Assembly: GCA_028280575.1 (NCBI GenBank) | Contig: JANQLN010000117.1 | Coordinates: 1 to 56,271, forward strand | Direction of reading: 5' to 3' | DNA from: Clostridia bacterium | GTDB taxonomy: Bacteria; Bacillota; Clostridia; Acetivibrionales; STF1-152 | Length of the DNA: 56,271 nucleotides | In this document: positions 27,891 through 36,735 of the stretch, one piece after another | How positions within the stretch are numbered: the stretch's first letter is position 1 | Layout of the letters: each line of letters starts with the position of its first letter | The notes under the pieces: model-generated | The model's input: only the letters and a program-made list of their open reading frames with translations | Database searches by the model: none | Told to the model about the DNA's origin: nothing | Position numbers and translations under genes: made by a program

Positions 27891-28592
27891 GTGAAGGTTT
27901 TGGCAATAATACCGGTATATAATGAGGAAAAAACAGTTTTTTCCGTTGTAAAGGATATAAGAAGCAATTTTCCTCAAATAGATGTTATCGTAGTAAATGA
28001 CGGTTCAACTGATAATACTTATGATTCAGCCGTAAGTTCAGGTGCAGTTGTGCTTGACCTCCCTTTCAACCTGGGAATAGGAGGCGCCATGCAAACCGGT
28101 TATCTGTTTGCATGGAAAAACAATTATGATATTGCAATACAGGTGGATGGAGACGGACAGCATGATTGCCTGTATATGGAAAAGCTCATGGAGCCTTTAA
28201 TGAATGGACAGGCAGATATGGTAATAGGTTCAAGGTATGTTGCAAAATCCTTATACAAAGCTTCGGTATGCAGGAGAATGGGTATGGTTTTTTTCTCTTC
28301 AATGGTCAGGATATTGACGGGGGAGAAAATAAAGGATACTACCTCAGGATTTCGAGCGGTCAATAGAAAAATAATAAAGCTTTTTGCATTGAAGTATCCG
28401 TCCGACTATCCGGAAGTCAATGTACTGGTAAAACTTCACAGGTACGGGCTCAAAATAATTGAATATCCGGTTGAGATGAAGCAAAGAAGCTACGGAAAGT
28501 CGTCGATAACTCCCATGCGGTCGGCATATTACCTGTTTAAAGTGAGTCTTGCTATGTTCATGGATGTAATAAGGTCCACCAATACATGGTGA
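27891..28592 (+). CDS. Family 2 glycosyltransferase (DPM1-like)
   Basis: Cytoplasmic-face GT2 enzyme of 233 residues. It probably moves a sugar from a nucleotide donor to polyprenyl phosphate. The N-terminus KVLAIIPVYNEEKTVFSVV and the donor-site DGD motif (QVDGDGQHD at 85-92) are clear. The SGFRAVNRK block and the KQRSYGKSSITP tail are typical of bacterial DPM1-type transferases. The start is GTG 27891, eight bases after AGGAGG; an ATG 54 bases earlier has no site. It heads a tight three-gene operon with DUF2304 and GtrA membrane proteins, a common set for lipid-linked sugar transfer and wall or S-layer glycosylation. Confidence 0.93.
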   Translation: MKVLAIIPVYNEEKTVFSVVKDIRSNFPQIDVIVVNDGSTDNTYDSAVSSGAVVLDLPFNLGIGGAMQTGYLFAWKNNYDIAIQVDGDGQHDCLYMEKLMEPLMNGQADMVIGSRYVAKSLYKASVCRRMGMVFFSSMVRILTGEKIKDTTSGFRAVNRKIIKLFALKYPSDYPEVNVLVKLHRYGLKIIEYPVEMKQRSYGKSSITPMRSAYYLFKVSLAMFMDVIRSTNTW

Positions 28593-28608
28593 AAGGAGAC
28601 AATATCAT

Positions 28609-28950
28609 TTGGATATATATTTGATTTCAATAATAATCGGCCTGGGCTTTATAATAACAGTGCTGGAGCTTGTCAGGAAAAACAGCCTTCATGAAAAGTA
28701 TTCCTTTTTGTGGATATTGATGAGTACCCTGCTTCTTGTTCTGGCATTGGTTCCGGGCCTTATTGATATACTGGCAAGATGGCTTAAAATAATAAATCCG
28801 CCTTCACTTCTTTTTTTACTTGGCCTTATGTACCTTCTGTTTTATAATCTTCACTTGACTTCAGTGTTATCAAAACAGGCAGACAAAATAACAAAGCTTG
28901 CCCAGGAATTTGCAATGCTTAAGAAAGAGGAAAGACCAAATGTCAATTGA
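28609..28950 (+). CDS. DUF2304 small membrane protein
   Basis: A 113-residue membrane protein with three hydrophobic segments and a charged cytoplasmic tail (QADKITKLAQEFAMLKKEE). It begins at TTG 28609 after GAAAGGAG. DUF2304 proteins are almost always found between a GT2 enzyme and GtrA-like or other envelope glycosylation proteins, as here. The gene is 16 bases after the GT2 gene and overlaps the GtrA gene by 11 bases, so the three are expressed together. The molecular role is not established; a scaffold or accessory role in sugar flipping is only a guess. Confidence 0.85.
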   Translation: MDIYLISIIIGLGFIITVLELVRKNSLHEKYSFLWILMSTLLLVLALVPGLIDILARWLKIINPPSLLFLLGLMYLLFYNLHLTSVLSKQADKITKLAQEFAMLKKEERPNVN

Positions 28951-29374
28951 AAACATCTTATTAACAAAGCTTAAAAAAATCAAATTTTTGAACAATTTCA
29001 TAGACGACGAGTTTGCTTCCCAGTTTAAAAAATATTTGATTATAGGATTCACATGCTTCGGACTGGAGTATATAATATTTCTGGTTCTTAACCAAAAAAC
29101 AAGTATCATATTTGCAAACAGTATTTCCATAACAATTATTTTCTGGTTCAATTTTTTAATGAACAGGTTCTGGTCATTTAAATCCAAAGCACGGCTGAAA
29201 AAGCAGCTGTTTCAATATGCACTGCTTTTTGCTTTCAATATTGCTGTAACCAATGGTTTTATATATGCTTTATCCGAACTGATCGGCATATTACCGGCCA
29301 TATCCAAAATACTTGTCATGGGTGCTGTTGTTTGCTGGAATTTCATCATATACAAAAAAATAATATATATATAA
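28940..29374 (+). CDS. GtrA-family membrane protein
   Basis: A 144-residue protein with four membrane segments and the GtrA pattern: QFKKYLIIGFTCFGLEYIIF at the first segment, NFLMNRFWSFKSK between the second and third, and CWNFIIYKKIIYI at the end. GtrA proteins are thought to flip polyprenyl-phosphate sugars or assist such flipping. I chose ATG 28940, preceded by AGAGGAAAG, so it overlaps the DUF2304 gene by 11 bases. It ends within two bases of the left 25-bp inverted repeat at 29375. Confidence 0.9.
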   Translation: MSIENILLTKLKKIKFLNNFIDDEFASQFKKYLIIGFTCFGLEYIIFLVLNQKTSIIFANSISITIIFWFNFLMNRFWSFKSKARLKKQLFQYALLFAFNIAVTNGFIYALSELIGILPAISKILVMGAVVCWNFIIYKKIIYI

Positions 29375-29399
29375 AGTCAAGGGGACGTTTCGTTTGACT
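29375..29399. repeat. 25-bp REP-like inverted repeat, left copy
   Basis: Begins AGTCAAGGGGACG and ends TTTGACT. It is the exact reverse complement of 30506-30530. Its own ends (AGTCAA/TTTGACT) are a short inverted repeat, so each copy can fold. It touches the stop of the GtrA gene and lies just past the 3' end of the esterase gene. Confidence 0.8.
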
Positions 29400-29406
29400 C
29401 CCCGCG

Positions 29407-30366
29407 TTATAAGGTTGACATAAACTGAAATATCATATCATCAAATCCCGGCAAGCCTTCATGGGCAAAATCAGGATAGATCACAATTTCCTTTTTGGAA
29501 GTTATTTTGTTATATGCTGCAAACTGCGTTGACGGAGGACAGATTTCATCCATCAGCCCGGTACCCATCATGACGTCACCTTTTATTCTTTTTGCAATGT
29601 TCTGGATATCAATATAGCCAAGGGTTTCAAAGATTTCACCTTCCCTTTTGTGAAGGGGATCAAATTTTCTGAAATAATCCTTAAGCTCTTCATAGGCATG
29701 CTTTAAAAGATCCATTTCCCATACTCTTTTATAATCACACAGGAAAGGATAAACGGGAGCCAGTTTCTTAATACGAGACTCCAGGGATGAACAGGCCAGT
29801 GTCAACGCTCCGCCCTGGGACCCTCCAAGTGCTCCGACTCTTGTTTCATCTACCTGGGGCATATCCATCACTATGCCTGCCAATTGTGCGGTATCCAGAA
29901 AAATATGGCGGAAAAGGAGATTTTCCGGACTGTCATCAAGTCCCCTTATTATATGACCTTTAAAAGTGTTCCCTTTGACACCTCCAGCATCTTCAGATTG
30001 GCCTCCCTGGCCTCTGCAGTCAAGGGCGGCAACAGTATATCCCATTGCAGCGTAGCTAAGCTTGCTCTGCCAGTCTCCACAATTTCCTGTATAGCCATGA
30101 AACATAAGTACTGCAGGATTTGGTGTTTGTATATTTTTTGGTCTTAACAGCTTGGCATGTATTCTTGCACCTTTCACACCGGTGAAATAAAGGTCAAAGC
30201 ATTCGGAAAAAGGTACCTTGAAGCTGCTTGGTACAAGTTCTATACAAGGATCAACCGACTTCATTTCTTTAATCGCATTATCCCAGTACCTGTCGATATC
30301 TTTTGGACAAGGGCTAATACCCTTGTAGTTTTTTAATTCCTCCAACGGCATATCAATAAGCGGCAT
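29407..30366 (-). CDS. CE7-family acetyl esterase (acetylxylan esterase/cephalosporin deacetylase)
   Basis: Cytoplasmic alpha/beta hydrolase of 319 residues that removes acetyl groups from imported xylo-oligosaccharides and similar substrates. The CE7 signature RGQGGQ is at 118-123, the nucleophile is Ser183 in GGSQGG, the acid is Asp273 (GLMDEICPP) and the base is His302 (FAHEG). Length and start match the family, and there is no signal peptide. The gene stands alone on the minus strand, enclosed by a perfect 25-bp inverted repeat, as if it were a cassette. Its upstream region (30367-30505) is AT-rich with no obvious operator. Confidence 0.94.
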   Translation of the reverse strand: MPLIDMPLEELKNYKGISPCPKDIDRYWDNAIKEMKSVDPCIELVPSSFKVPFSECFDLYFTGVKGARIHAKLLRPKNIQTPNPAVLMFHGYTGNCGDWQSKLSYAAMGYTVAALDCRGQGGQSEDAGGVKGNTFKGHIIRGLDDSPENLLFRHIFLDTAQLAGIVMDMPQVDETRVGALGGSQGGALTLACSSLESRIKKLAPVYPFLCDYKRVWEMDLLKHAYEELKDYFRKFDPLHKREGEIFETLGYIDIQNIAKRIKGDVMMGTGLMDEICPPSTQFAAYNKITSKKEIVIYPDFAHEGLPGFDDMIFQFMSTL

Positions 30367-30505
30367 AAAAAATTCCTCCAGATTTCATATTAAATTAAGT
30401 CTATATTATAAAATTAAAAAAATCAATCCCCCAAAAATTCAGTTTTCCAATCAATATTTGACTGCATTTAATGGGAAGAAATATAATTCAAAAAGCTTGA
30501 GAAGA

Positions 30506-30530
30506 AGTCAAACGAAACGTCCCCTTGACT
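30506..30530. repeat. 25-bp REP-like inverted repeat, right copy
   Basis: Begins AGTCAAACGAAACG and ends CCCCTTGACT, the exact reverse complement of 29375-29399. The two copies are 1.1 kb apart and enclose only the acetyl esterase gene. No transposase or target-site duplication is apparent. Confidence 0.8.
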
Positions 30531-30671
30531 GATACTTGTAAAAAGCAATTAAAAATGTTAGACTAACACTACAGCAAAGACATTCAGAGAAAACTTCTAC
30601 CATGGGAAGGTGGAGTTATTATCCGAAATACAATAGTAAACAAATGGATAAAATCGTTCATTATAATAATA

Positions 30672-32873
30672 TTGATTATTATATTTATTGTGTTGCTATT
30701 TAATTCATGGATAGTTAAAGTATTTTCTGATGAAATAATAAAGCTTAATTATAATTCAACGGTGTTTGAACAGGAAACCATAGATAAAAGATTAAAGGAA
30801 TTAGAGAGAATATCCCTTGAAATTGAATTGAATAGTATAAATCTTATGCTCAGTAAAAACTACAGGGAAGAGTTATTTGATTCAAAATATATTTTTGATT
30901 TTATTAATAATATTAAAAATTATAAAATAGCAAACAGCTTTCTTAAGAATATATATATTTACTATCCCGGAACTGATTATGTAGTAGGCAATATAGGAAA
31001 ATTTAAGTCAAGACAGTATTATTTGCTGCTTAATAATTTAAAGTATGAAGGTTATGAAAAATGGTTGGACCATTTTAAAAATCCGTTTAATTTTTTCTCC
31101 TCAACAAAAGAAAATGAGATTATCCTTTATTATTGCCACTATATACCTTTTAGTAAAGAAGCGGAGAGAAAAGCAATTCTCATTGCAGAGATAGATGAAA
31201 ATGAAATAAAGAATACTCTCAATATGATAATTGCCGGAAGCAATTCTAATCTTCTGGCAATATTGGATTCTAAAGATAATGTATATACTTATGCAGGCAA
31301 TGAAAAACTGCTTGAAACAATTTCAAAGCTTACAAAAGGAAATACAATTGTTAAAGGAGGTAAGTATTACGCAGATAACAGGCTTGTAATTGTCAGGATG
31401 TCCAAATATGGAGCTTTGAAGTATATCAAGGTCAACCATATGGGGGACATATTAAAAAAGGTAAATAATATAAAACATTTTACATATTTATGCCTGTTTT
31501 TTTGCCTGATAATAGGAGTATTGTTTGCAGTATATATAAGTAAAAGAAATAATATGCCTGTAGCTTCTATTGTAAAATCACTATCAGGCAATTTGAATCC
31601 TAAAGCGCAAAGCAAGCTTGACGAATACGATTTTATACAAAATACAATAAATGCTATGATAAAAAGCAATAAACAGGCAATAGAAAAGCTGGAAAGACAG
31701 CAGCTTATAATAAAACAGTCATTTTTGTCCAGAATTATAAGAGGAGAGCAAAAAAATGAACAGATGGTTTTTGCTATTGCCCAAAGGTATGGAGTAGATT
31801 TTGATTTTCCTTATTTTTGCACTTTGGTTGTGTGTCCTGAAAAGGCAGCAGTTAGCAATAAAAAGCATTCAACTTTATTATCTGTATGTTATTCTTTTGC
31901 CATACGGTGGGAAAAGCAATATTCTGAATCAAATATAGTTGTGACGGATATAAAAAGCACATATGTTTTTTTAATCAATACGGAAATTGAAAGCTATTAT
32001 AAAAAAGTTAAGGAGCTGGCTTACAGTTTAGCCTGTGCTTTGAAAAATGCCATAAATGAAGATTTATATATCGGAATTGGTAAAATATATGACAATATGT
32101 CGTCAATAGCTACAAGCTATAATGAGGCGCTAAAAGCCATTGAACAAATAGGTAATTATAATGGCGGCAAAAGTGCTATAATATCCTATAGGGATATATT
32201 GGAGGAAGATAAAACCAATATTAATAAAAGAAATAGTTTAATAATCAAGTTTCAAAGCTTGATTGAAGCAAAAGAATATATTGAGGCAAAAGAATTTGTA
32301 CCTTCATTGTTTAAATGCTATATAAATGAAGATGAGGCTGCGGGTATAAAAAAACGTAAAAAGTATTTAATCATAAATGAAGTCCTTAAAGCTGTGGATT
32401 CAGTTTATGAAGAATATAACAAGCCGGATAGAGATTACTGTTACAATCTGATTTTTTCCGGTGATTTATTAAAAAAACTGGAAAATAAGATTATGGATGT
32501 TTTTGACAGAATAATTGATATTACAAATGAAAGTACCAATAAAAAAGATTTTGATGTTGCACACAGGGCTAAGGAGATAATAGACAATAGCTATGCGGAC
32601 TCCATGCTTGGCTTATACTATATTTCCGACAGCTTAGGGGTAAGCAGCTCATATATATCAAAAGTATTCAAGAAAAAAACAGGTATGGGAGTTGTAAAAT
32701 ATATTAACAGTATTAGAATAGGTAAAGCAAAAGAGCTTATTATAAAGGGTGAAATGAGCATTAAAGACATAGCATTATCTGTAGGTTATTCCAGTGATAT
32801 AAATTTTATAAGGGTATTTAAAAAATATGAACAAATTACACCGGGTAAATACAAGAAGGATAATAATAAATAG
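30672..32873 (+). CDS. Membrane-anchored AraC-family regulator (possible non-AUG start)
   Basis: One-component membrane sensor of at least 733 residues. A first membrane segment lies at the N-terminus (IIIFIVLLFNSWIV), a second at about 267-287 (FTYLCLFFCLIIGVLFAVYI), and an AraC double helix-turn-helix in the last 100 residues (DSMLGLYYISDSLGVSS, then DINFIRVFKKYEQITPGKY). The TTG at 30672 is the first ordinary start but has no ribosome site and falls inside the membrane helix. In frame upstream, with no stop, the frame adds RNTIVNKWIKSFIIII after GGTGGAG at 30609-30615, so translation may begin at ATT 30618 or ATC 30621. It is followed by the PatB-type gene and an importer it probably controls. 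Confidence 0.85.
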   Translation: MIIIFIVLLFNSWIVKVFSDEIIKLNYNSTVFEQETIDKRLKELERISLEIELNSINLMLSKNYREELFDSKYIFDFINNIKNYKIANSFLKNIYIYYPGTDYVVGNIGKFKSRQYYLLLNNLKYEGYEKWLDHFKNPFNFFSSTKENEIILYYCHYIPFSKEAERKAILIAEIDENEIKNTLNMIIAGSNSNLLAILDSKDNVYTYAGNEKLLETISKLTKGNTIVKGGKYYADNRLVIVRMSKYGALKYIKVNHMGDILKKVNNIKHFTYLCLFFCLIIGVLFAVYISKRNNMPVASIVKSLSGNLNPKAQSKLDEYDFIQNTINAMIKSNKQAIEKLERQQLIIKQSFLSRIIRGEQKNEQMVFAIAQRYGVDFDFPYFCTLVVCPEKAAVSNKKHSTLLSVCYSFAIRWEKQYSESNIVVTDIKSTYVFLINTEIESYYKKVKELAYSLACALKNAINEDLYIGIGKIYDNMSSIATSYNEALKAIEQIGNYNGGKSAIISYRDILEEDKTNINKRNSLIIKFQSLIEAKEYIEAKEFVPSLFKCYINEDEAAGIKKRKKYLIINEVLKAVDSVYEEYNKPDRDYCYNLIFSGDLLKKLENKIMDVFDRIIDITNESTNKKDFDVAHRAKEIIDNSYADSMLGLYYISDSLGVSSSYISKVFKKKTGMGVVKYINSIRIGKAKELIIKGEMSIKDIALSVGYSSDINFIRVFKKYEQITPGKYKKDNNK

Positions 32874-32914
32874 GTTTGCTATAACTAAAATCTTTGGAAA
32901 GGGAATTTTGAAAT

Positions 32915-34117
32915 ATGGAATATGACTTTGACAAAATTATCGAAAGAAAAAACACCAAAAGCATAAAATGGGATAAGATTGAAACCAGATTTGGAAATAG
33001 TGCGGTAATGCCTATGTCCATTGCCGATATGGACTTTGAATCTCCCAGGGAAGTTGTAAAGTCCCTTGTAAACAGGGCGGCACATGGGGTATATGGATAT
33101 AGCTTCAATGATGAGGGATATTATGAGTCCATAATAAACTGGTATAAAAAGCATTTTAGCTACACTATTGAAAAGGAATGGATGATAAACACTCCGGGAG
33201 TTGTCCAGGGACTTAACCTGTGTGTGAGAACATATACAAATGAGGGTGACAGGATAATAGTGCAAACACCCGTATATTCTCCGTTTATAAAATGTGTAAC
33301 AAATAATAAAAGGCAGCTTGTGGTAAATGAACTGAATTATGAAAATAATATATATACTATAGATTTTGACAGGTTTGAAAAAGCGGCTAAAGGAGCAAGG
33401 ATGTTTATACTTTGTTCTCCTCATAATCCTGTGGGCAGGGTTTGGACAGAAAAAGAGCTCATGACATTGCATGAGATATGTTCCAGGAATAATATACTTA
33501 TTATATCTGACGAAATACACTGTGATTTGGTATATGAAGGATATAAGCATACATGCACAGCCTCTGTCCCGGATTACGGAGAAAACAATATCATAACCCT
33601 TATAGCTCCTTCAAAATCATTTAATATACCCGGACTGCAGGCATCAACAGCAGTAATTTCCAATAGACTGCTTCGGAATAAATTTAAGCAGTCTTTAGAA
33701 CAATTGGGAATACACCTTACAAATATATTTGCCTTAGAAGGTGCACAAGCCGCATATAGATACGGGCAGGAATGGCTCCAACAGGTTCTTCAATATATTA
33801 GGGGCAATTATGAATATATAAAAGGCTTTCTTAAAGAAAATATGCTGGGAATAATACATCCGCAGCTTGAGGGCACCTACCTTATGTGGCTGAATCTAAG
33901 GAATCTTAATATTTCTTCCATGGAAATCGACAAATTGTTTGAAAAAGAAGCTAAAATTGCCGGTTGCAATGGTCTAATATTTGGCCGGGGTGGTGAAGGG
34001 TTTTATAGAATCAATATTGCCACTCAAAGGAGAAATATTGAAATTGCAATGGATAATATTAAAAATGCTGTTGGTAAATGGCAGACGGGCAGGTATTATA
34101 GTTCAAATTTCCAGTAA
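32915..34117 (+). CDS. patB: PatB/MalY-type aminotransferase (cystathionine beta-lyase-like)
   Basis: PLP-dependent fold-type I enzyme of 400 residues, most like PatB/MalY C-S lyases that cleave cystathionine or cysteine conjugates. The N-terminal MPMSIADMDFESP, the SPHNPVGRVW block (168-177), the Asp of ISDEIHCDLVY (Asp199) and the PLP lysine in SPSKSFNIPG (Lys234) are all in place. A GGAAAGGGA site precedes the ATG. It lies 41 bases after the AraC regulator on the same strand, so may be co-transcribed. Its link to the sugar importer that follows is unclear; in MalY the same fold moonlights as a maltose-regulator antagonist. Confidence 0.88.
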   Translation: MEYDFDKIIERKNTKSIKWDKIETRFGNSAVMPMSIADMDFESPREVVKSLVNRAAHGVYGYSFNDEGYYESIINWYKKHFSYTIEKEWMINTPGVVQGLNLCVRTYTNEGDRIIVQTPVYSPFIKCVTNNKRQLVVNELNYENNIYTIDFDRFEKAAKGARMFILCSPHNPVGRVWTEKELMTLHEICSRNNILIISDEIHCDLVYEGYKHTCTASVPDYGENNIITLIAPSKSFNIPGLQASTAVISNRLLRNKFKQSLEQLGIHLTNIFALEGAQAAYRYGQEWLQQVLQYIRGNYEYIKGFLKENMLGIIHPQLEGTYLMWLNLRNLNISSMEIDKLFEKEAKIAGCNGLIFGRGGEGFYRINIATQRRNIEIAMDNIKNAVGKWQTGRYYSSNFQ

Positions 34118-34447
34118 AGACAAGAACAAAAATTGTTTATTTATTCTATATGGAATGTCTTTAATTTTTGCAATATGGTTTTTGAAATACAAGGAAGCCA
34201 TATTGCATAGAATTATGACTTTACATATAAAAATGAAAATGCAAAATTGCTTGATGCGCTGTAAATCCATAAATTATCATGTTAAAGATATGTTAATTCA
34301 GTTATAAATTAATTAATAGTTTTTGTATAGGGCGTGCAAAAGTATAAAAATTATCAATTTACAATTTTAAAGCAGTTCCTGTATCATTAATATCAGCCGG
34401 CTTAGAATAATAGCAAGTTATATTATTTACAGGAGGAGATATTGGTC
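34118..34447. other. Intergenic region before binding-protein gene
   Basis: About 330 AT-rich bases with no supported gene. It ends in AGGAGGAG at 34431-34438. I see no good -35/-10 pair and no strong hairpin after patB, although the importer probably has its own regulated promoter here. Confidence 0.4.
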
Positions 34448-35767
34448 ATGAGAAAAATATTAGCTTTATTATTGGCTGTTGCTATGCTGTTGGTAATGTT
34501 TGCAGGATGTTCAAACAAGAAACAAAAAAATCCGGTAAATGACGCTGGTAAAACAGAAGCAGCAAGTGAAGAACCGGAAAAAAAGCCGTCTGTTTCGTCA
34601 TTAAAGGTATGGATGCCTCCATTCGGCACTGAAGATACACTGGACAAAGAGCTTTGGGAAGGTGTTACGGCTCCTTTTGCTGAAAAAAAAGGGATTGATA
34701 TCAAGATAGAAATTATTCCGTGGTCAAATTATGAAGAGAAATATTTGACAGGTATTACATCAGGAGCAGGTCCTGATGTGGGTTATATGTATATGGAAAT
34801 GATAAGTGACTTTATAGATATGGGAGCTCTTGTTCCATTTGACGAGTATCTGACAGAGGAAGAGAGAGATAAATTCTATTATCTTGATAAGGGAGTTATA
34901 AAAGGAAAACAATACTGCCTTCCTATAGTAGTGGGTAATCCAAGAATTCTGGTTTATAATAAGGACATACTGGAAAAAGCAGGCTATCAAGAAGCCCCTG
35001 AAACATGGGAAGACTTCGTGGAAGTTTGCAAAAATATTGAAACGGATACTGATGGTGACGGAAAAGATGATATATACAGATTTTTACTGCCTTTCGGAAA
35101 TCCGACAATAGGAGCATTGAACAGTATATTTTATCCGCTTCTCTGGCAGGCCGGTGGAGACATATTCAACGAGCAGGGGACAGAGGTTGCATTCAATTCG
35201 GAGGCAGGACTAAAGGCAGCCCGGTTTTTGTATGACTTAAGGTTTACCTATAACATTCTTCCTGAGATTGTAACGTCCCTGGATACAAAACAAACACACA
35301 CTTATTTTAAAGAAGGGAAGACGGCATTTATTGTGGGTGATACAAGAAGAACAAGCCAGTATGCCGATACGGATATTAACTGGGATTATGTTACTTCTTT
35401 AAAAGATAAAAACGGCGGAACATTTGTTGCTGCAGATTCGCTGGTAATGCTTAGTGCAACCGAAGACAAAGAGCTCACTACAGAGCTTATAAAGCATATG
35501 TTAAGTGGTGAATCAATGTCTGAATTCCACGCAATGTCACCATTTCCTCCTATAGCAAATGATGAAGAATATGCCGACGATGAGAGATTTAGAAAAATAT
35601 ACGAACAGCAGCAGGATTACCTTTATACGTTAAAGCCTGTTGCAGGGTCATTTAAGATATATGACTATTTGTATAAAAATCTCCAGCTCATGATTATTGG
35701 AGAAATTAGCCCTGAAAAGGCACTTAAGGATTCGGCGGAATATTCAAAGAGTATTTTAAGCCCTTGA
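34448..35767 (+). CDS. Sugar ABC importer solute-binding lipoprotein (family 1)
   Basis: Binding lipoprotein of 439 residues. The signal peptide ends in a lipobox (LVMFAGCS), followed by a Lys/Glu-rich linker. The mature part has family-1 features: SGAGPDVGYMYMEMISDF, YCLPIVVGNPRILVYNKDIL and a late GKTAFIVGD. A calcium-loop-like DTDGDGKDD is present. AGGAGGAG supports either TTG 34442 or ATG 34448. Two permease genes follow after a stable hairpin, and a DUF4091 gene closes the operon. The membrane AraC regulator upstream is the probable controller. Ligand unknown. Confidence 0.92.
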   Translation: MRKILALLLAVAMLLVMFAGCSNKKQKNPVNDAGKTEAASEEPEKKPSVSSLKVWMPPFGTEDTLDKELWEGVTAPFAEKKGIDIKIEIIPWSNYEEKYLTGITSGAGPDVGYMYMEMISDFIDMGALVPFDEYLTEEERDKFYYLDKGVIKGKQYCLPIVVGNPRILVYNKDILEKAGYQEAPETWEDFVEVCKNIETDTDGDGKDDIYRFLLPFGNPTIGALNSIFYPLLWQAGGDIFNEQGTEVAFNSEAGLKAARFLYDLRFTYNILPEIVTSLDTKQTHTYFKEGKTAFIVGDTRRTSQYADTDINWDYVTSLKDKNGGTFVAADSLVMLSATEDKELTTELIKHMLSGESMSEFHAMSPFPPIANDEEYADDERFRKIYEQQQDYLYTLKPVAGSFKIYDYLYKNLQLMIIGEISPEKALKDSAEYSKSILSP

Positions 35768-35779
35768 TTTATTAAGAAT

Positions 35780-35811
35780 AGAGCTGTTTTAACTTTGCTT
35801 AAAGCGGCTCT
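35780..35811. terminator. Hairpin between binding-protein and permease genes
   Basis: Arms 35780-35792 (AGAGCTGTTTTAA) and 35799-35811 (TTAAAGCGGCTCT) pair over 13 positions counting G-U pairs, with a six-base loop and no T-run. It likely limits or protects: binding-protein mRNA in excess of permease mRNA. Confidence 0.5.
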
Positions 35812-35841
35812 TCTCTAATGAGCATATAGAAAGGCCATGAT

Positions 35842-36720
35842 ATGAGAAAAAATAATTTAAGAAGAAAAGATTTTTATGGATATTTTTATATACTGCCAAG
35901 CTTTATATTTATTGTTGTCTTTGCAGTAATACCAATTTTTATGGCTTTATATTTCAGTTTATGCAAGTATAATGTTATACAGCCTCCCGTATTTACAGGT
36001 ATGGATAATTATAAACGGTTAATAGCTGATCCTTTTACCAAAGCATCAATAAAAAATACTTTTGTTTATACGCTCATAGTAGTTCCCATCCAAACGATTT
36101 TGTCAATGATTATGGCGGCTTTAATTGCAGGAAATTGTAAAAGTAAATTTGGGAATTTTATTAAAAGCTCATTGTTTATCCCTGTAATTTCCTCTATGAT
36201 CATCGTAGGCACAATATGGAAGTTCATGCTGGGTACCGAAGGAGGTTTGATAAACAACATTTTGAGCCTTGTTGCGGTTCCAGGGATAAATTGGCTCGGT
36301 TCTGCCACATGGTCCTTAATAAGTGTATGTATTGTTGCGATATGGAAGAATATAGGATATTTTTTGATTATATATTATGCGGGTATAATGGATATACCAA
36401 AAAGCTTGTATGAAGCAGGGATTGTTGACGGGGCAACAAAGCTCCAGCAGTTTTTTTATATAACCCTTCCTTGTTTAAGGCCTATTACTTACCTGGTTGT
36501 TACATTGGGAACAATCTGGTCTTTTCAGGTATTTGACCTTGTATATACGATGACCGGAGGAGGCCCGGGAACATCAACCGTTACACTGGTATTGACCATA
36601 TATAACACAGCTTTTAAGGAATACAGCATGGGTTATGCATGCTCAGTGGCAATACTGCTGTTTGCAATTATTATGTTAATATCGGCAGTACAGAAAAAAA
36701 TATTGGCAAAAGAGGATTAA
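35842..36720 (+). CDS. Sugar ABC permease (MalF/UgpA-like)
   Basis: CUT1 permease of 292 residues with about six membrane segments. The first block, IPIFMALYFSLCKYNVIQPP, and the FTGMDNYKRL motif are typical. The ATPase-coupling loop is SLYEAGIVDGATKLQQFFYI. The C-terminal half carries TMTGGGPGTSTVTLVLTIY, a MalF-type hallmark. It is 75 bases after the binding-protein gene and 15 bases before its partner permease. An AGAAAGG site precedes the ATG. Confidence 0.93.
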   Translation: MRKNNLRRKDFYGYFYILPSFIFIVVFAVIPIFMALYFSLCKYNVIQPPVFTGMDNYKRLIADPFTKASIKNTFVYTLIVVPIQTILSMIMAALIAGNCKSKFGNFIKSSLFIPVISSMIIVGTIWKFMLGTEGGLINNILSLVAVPGINWLGSATWSLISVCIVAIWKNIGYFLIIYYAGIMDIPKSLYEAGIVDGATKLQQFFYITLPCLRPITYLVVTLGTIWSFQVFDLVYTMTGGGPGTSTVTLVLTIYNTAFKEYSMGYACSVAILLFAIIMLISAVQKKILAKED

Positions 36721-36735
36721 AGAAGGGAGGTTATT

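Noticed and set aside
30602..30680. ATG at 30602 as start of the AraC sensor through a frameshift
   Set aside because: That frame encodes no membrane helix and has no slippery run; a non-AUG start in the correct frame explains the data better.
33981..34307. Open frame overlapping the 3' end of the patB gene
   Set aside because: Mostly in a shadow frame of patB, no ribosome site, and low-complexity composition.
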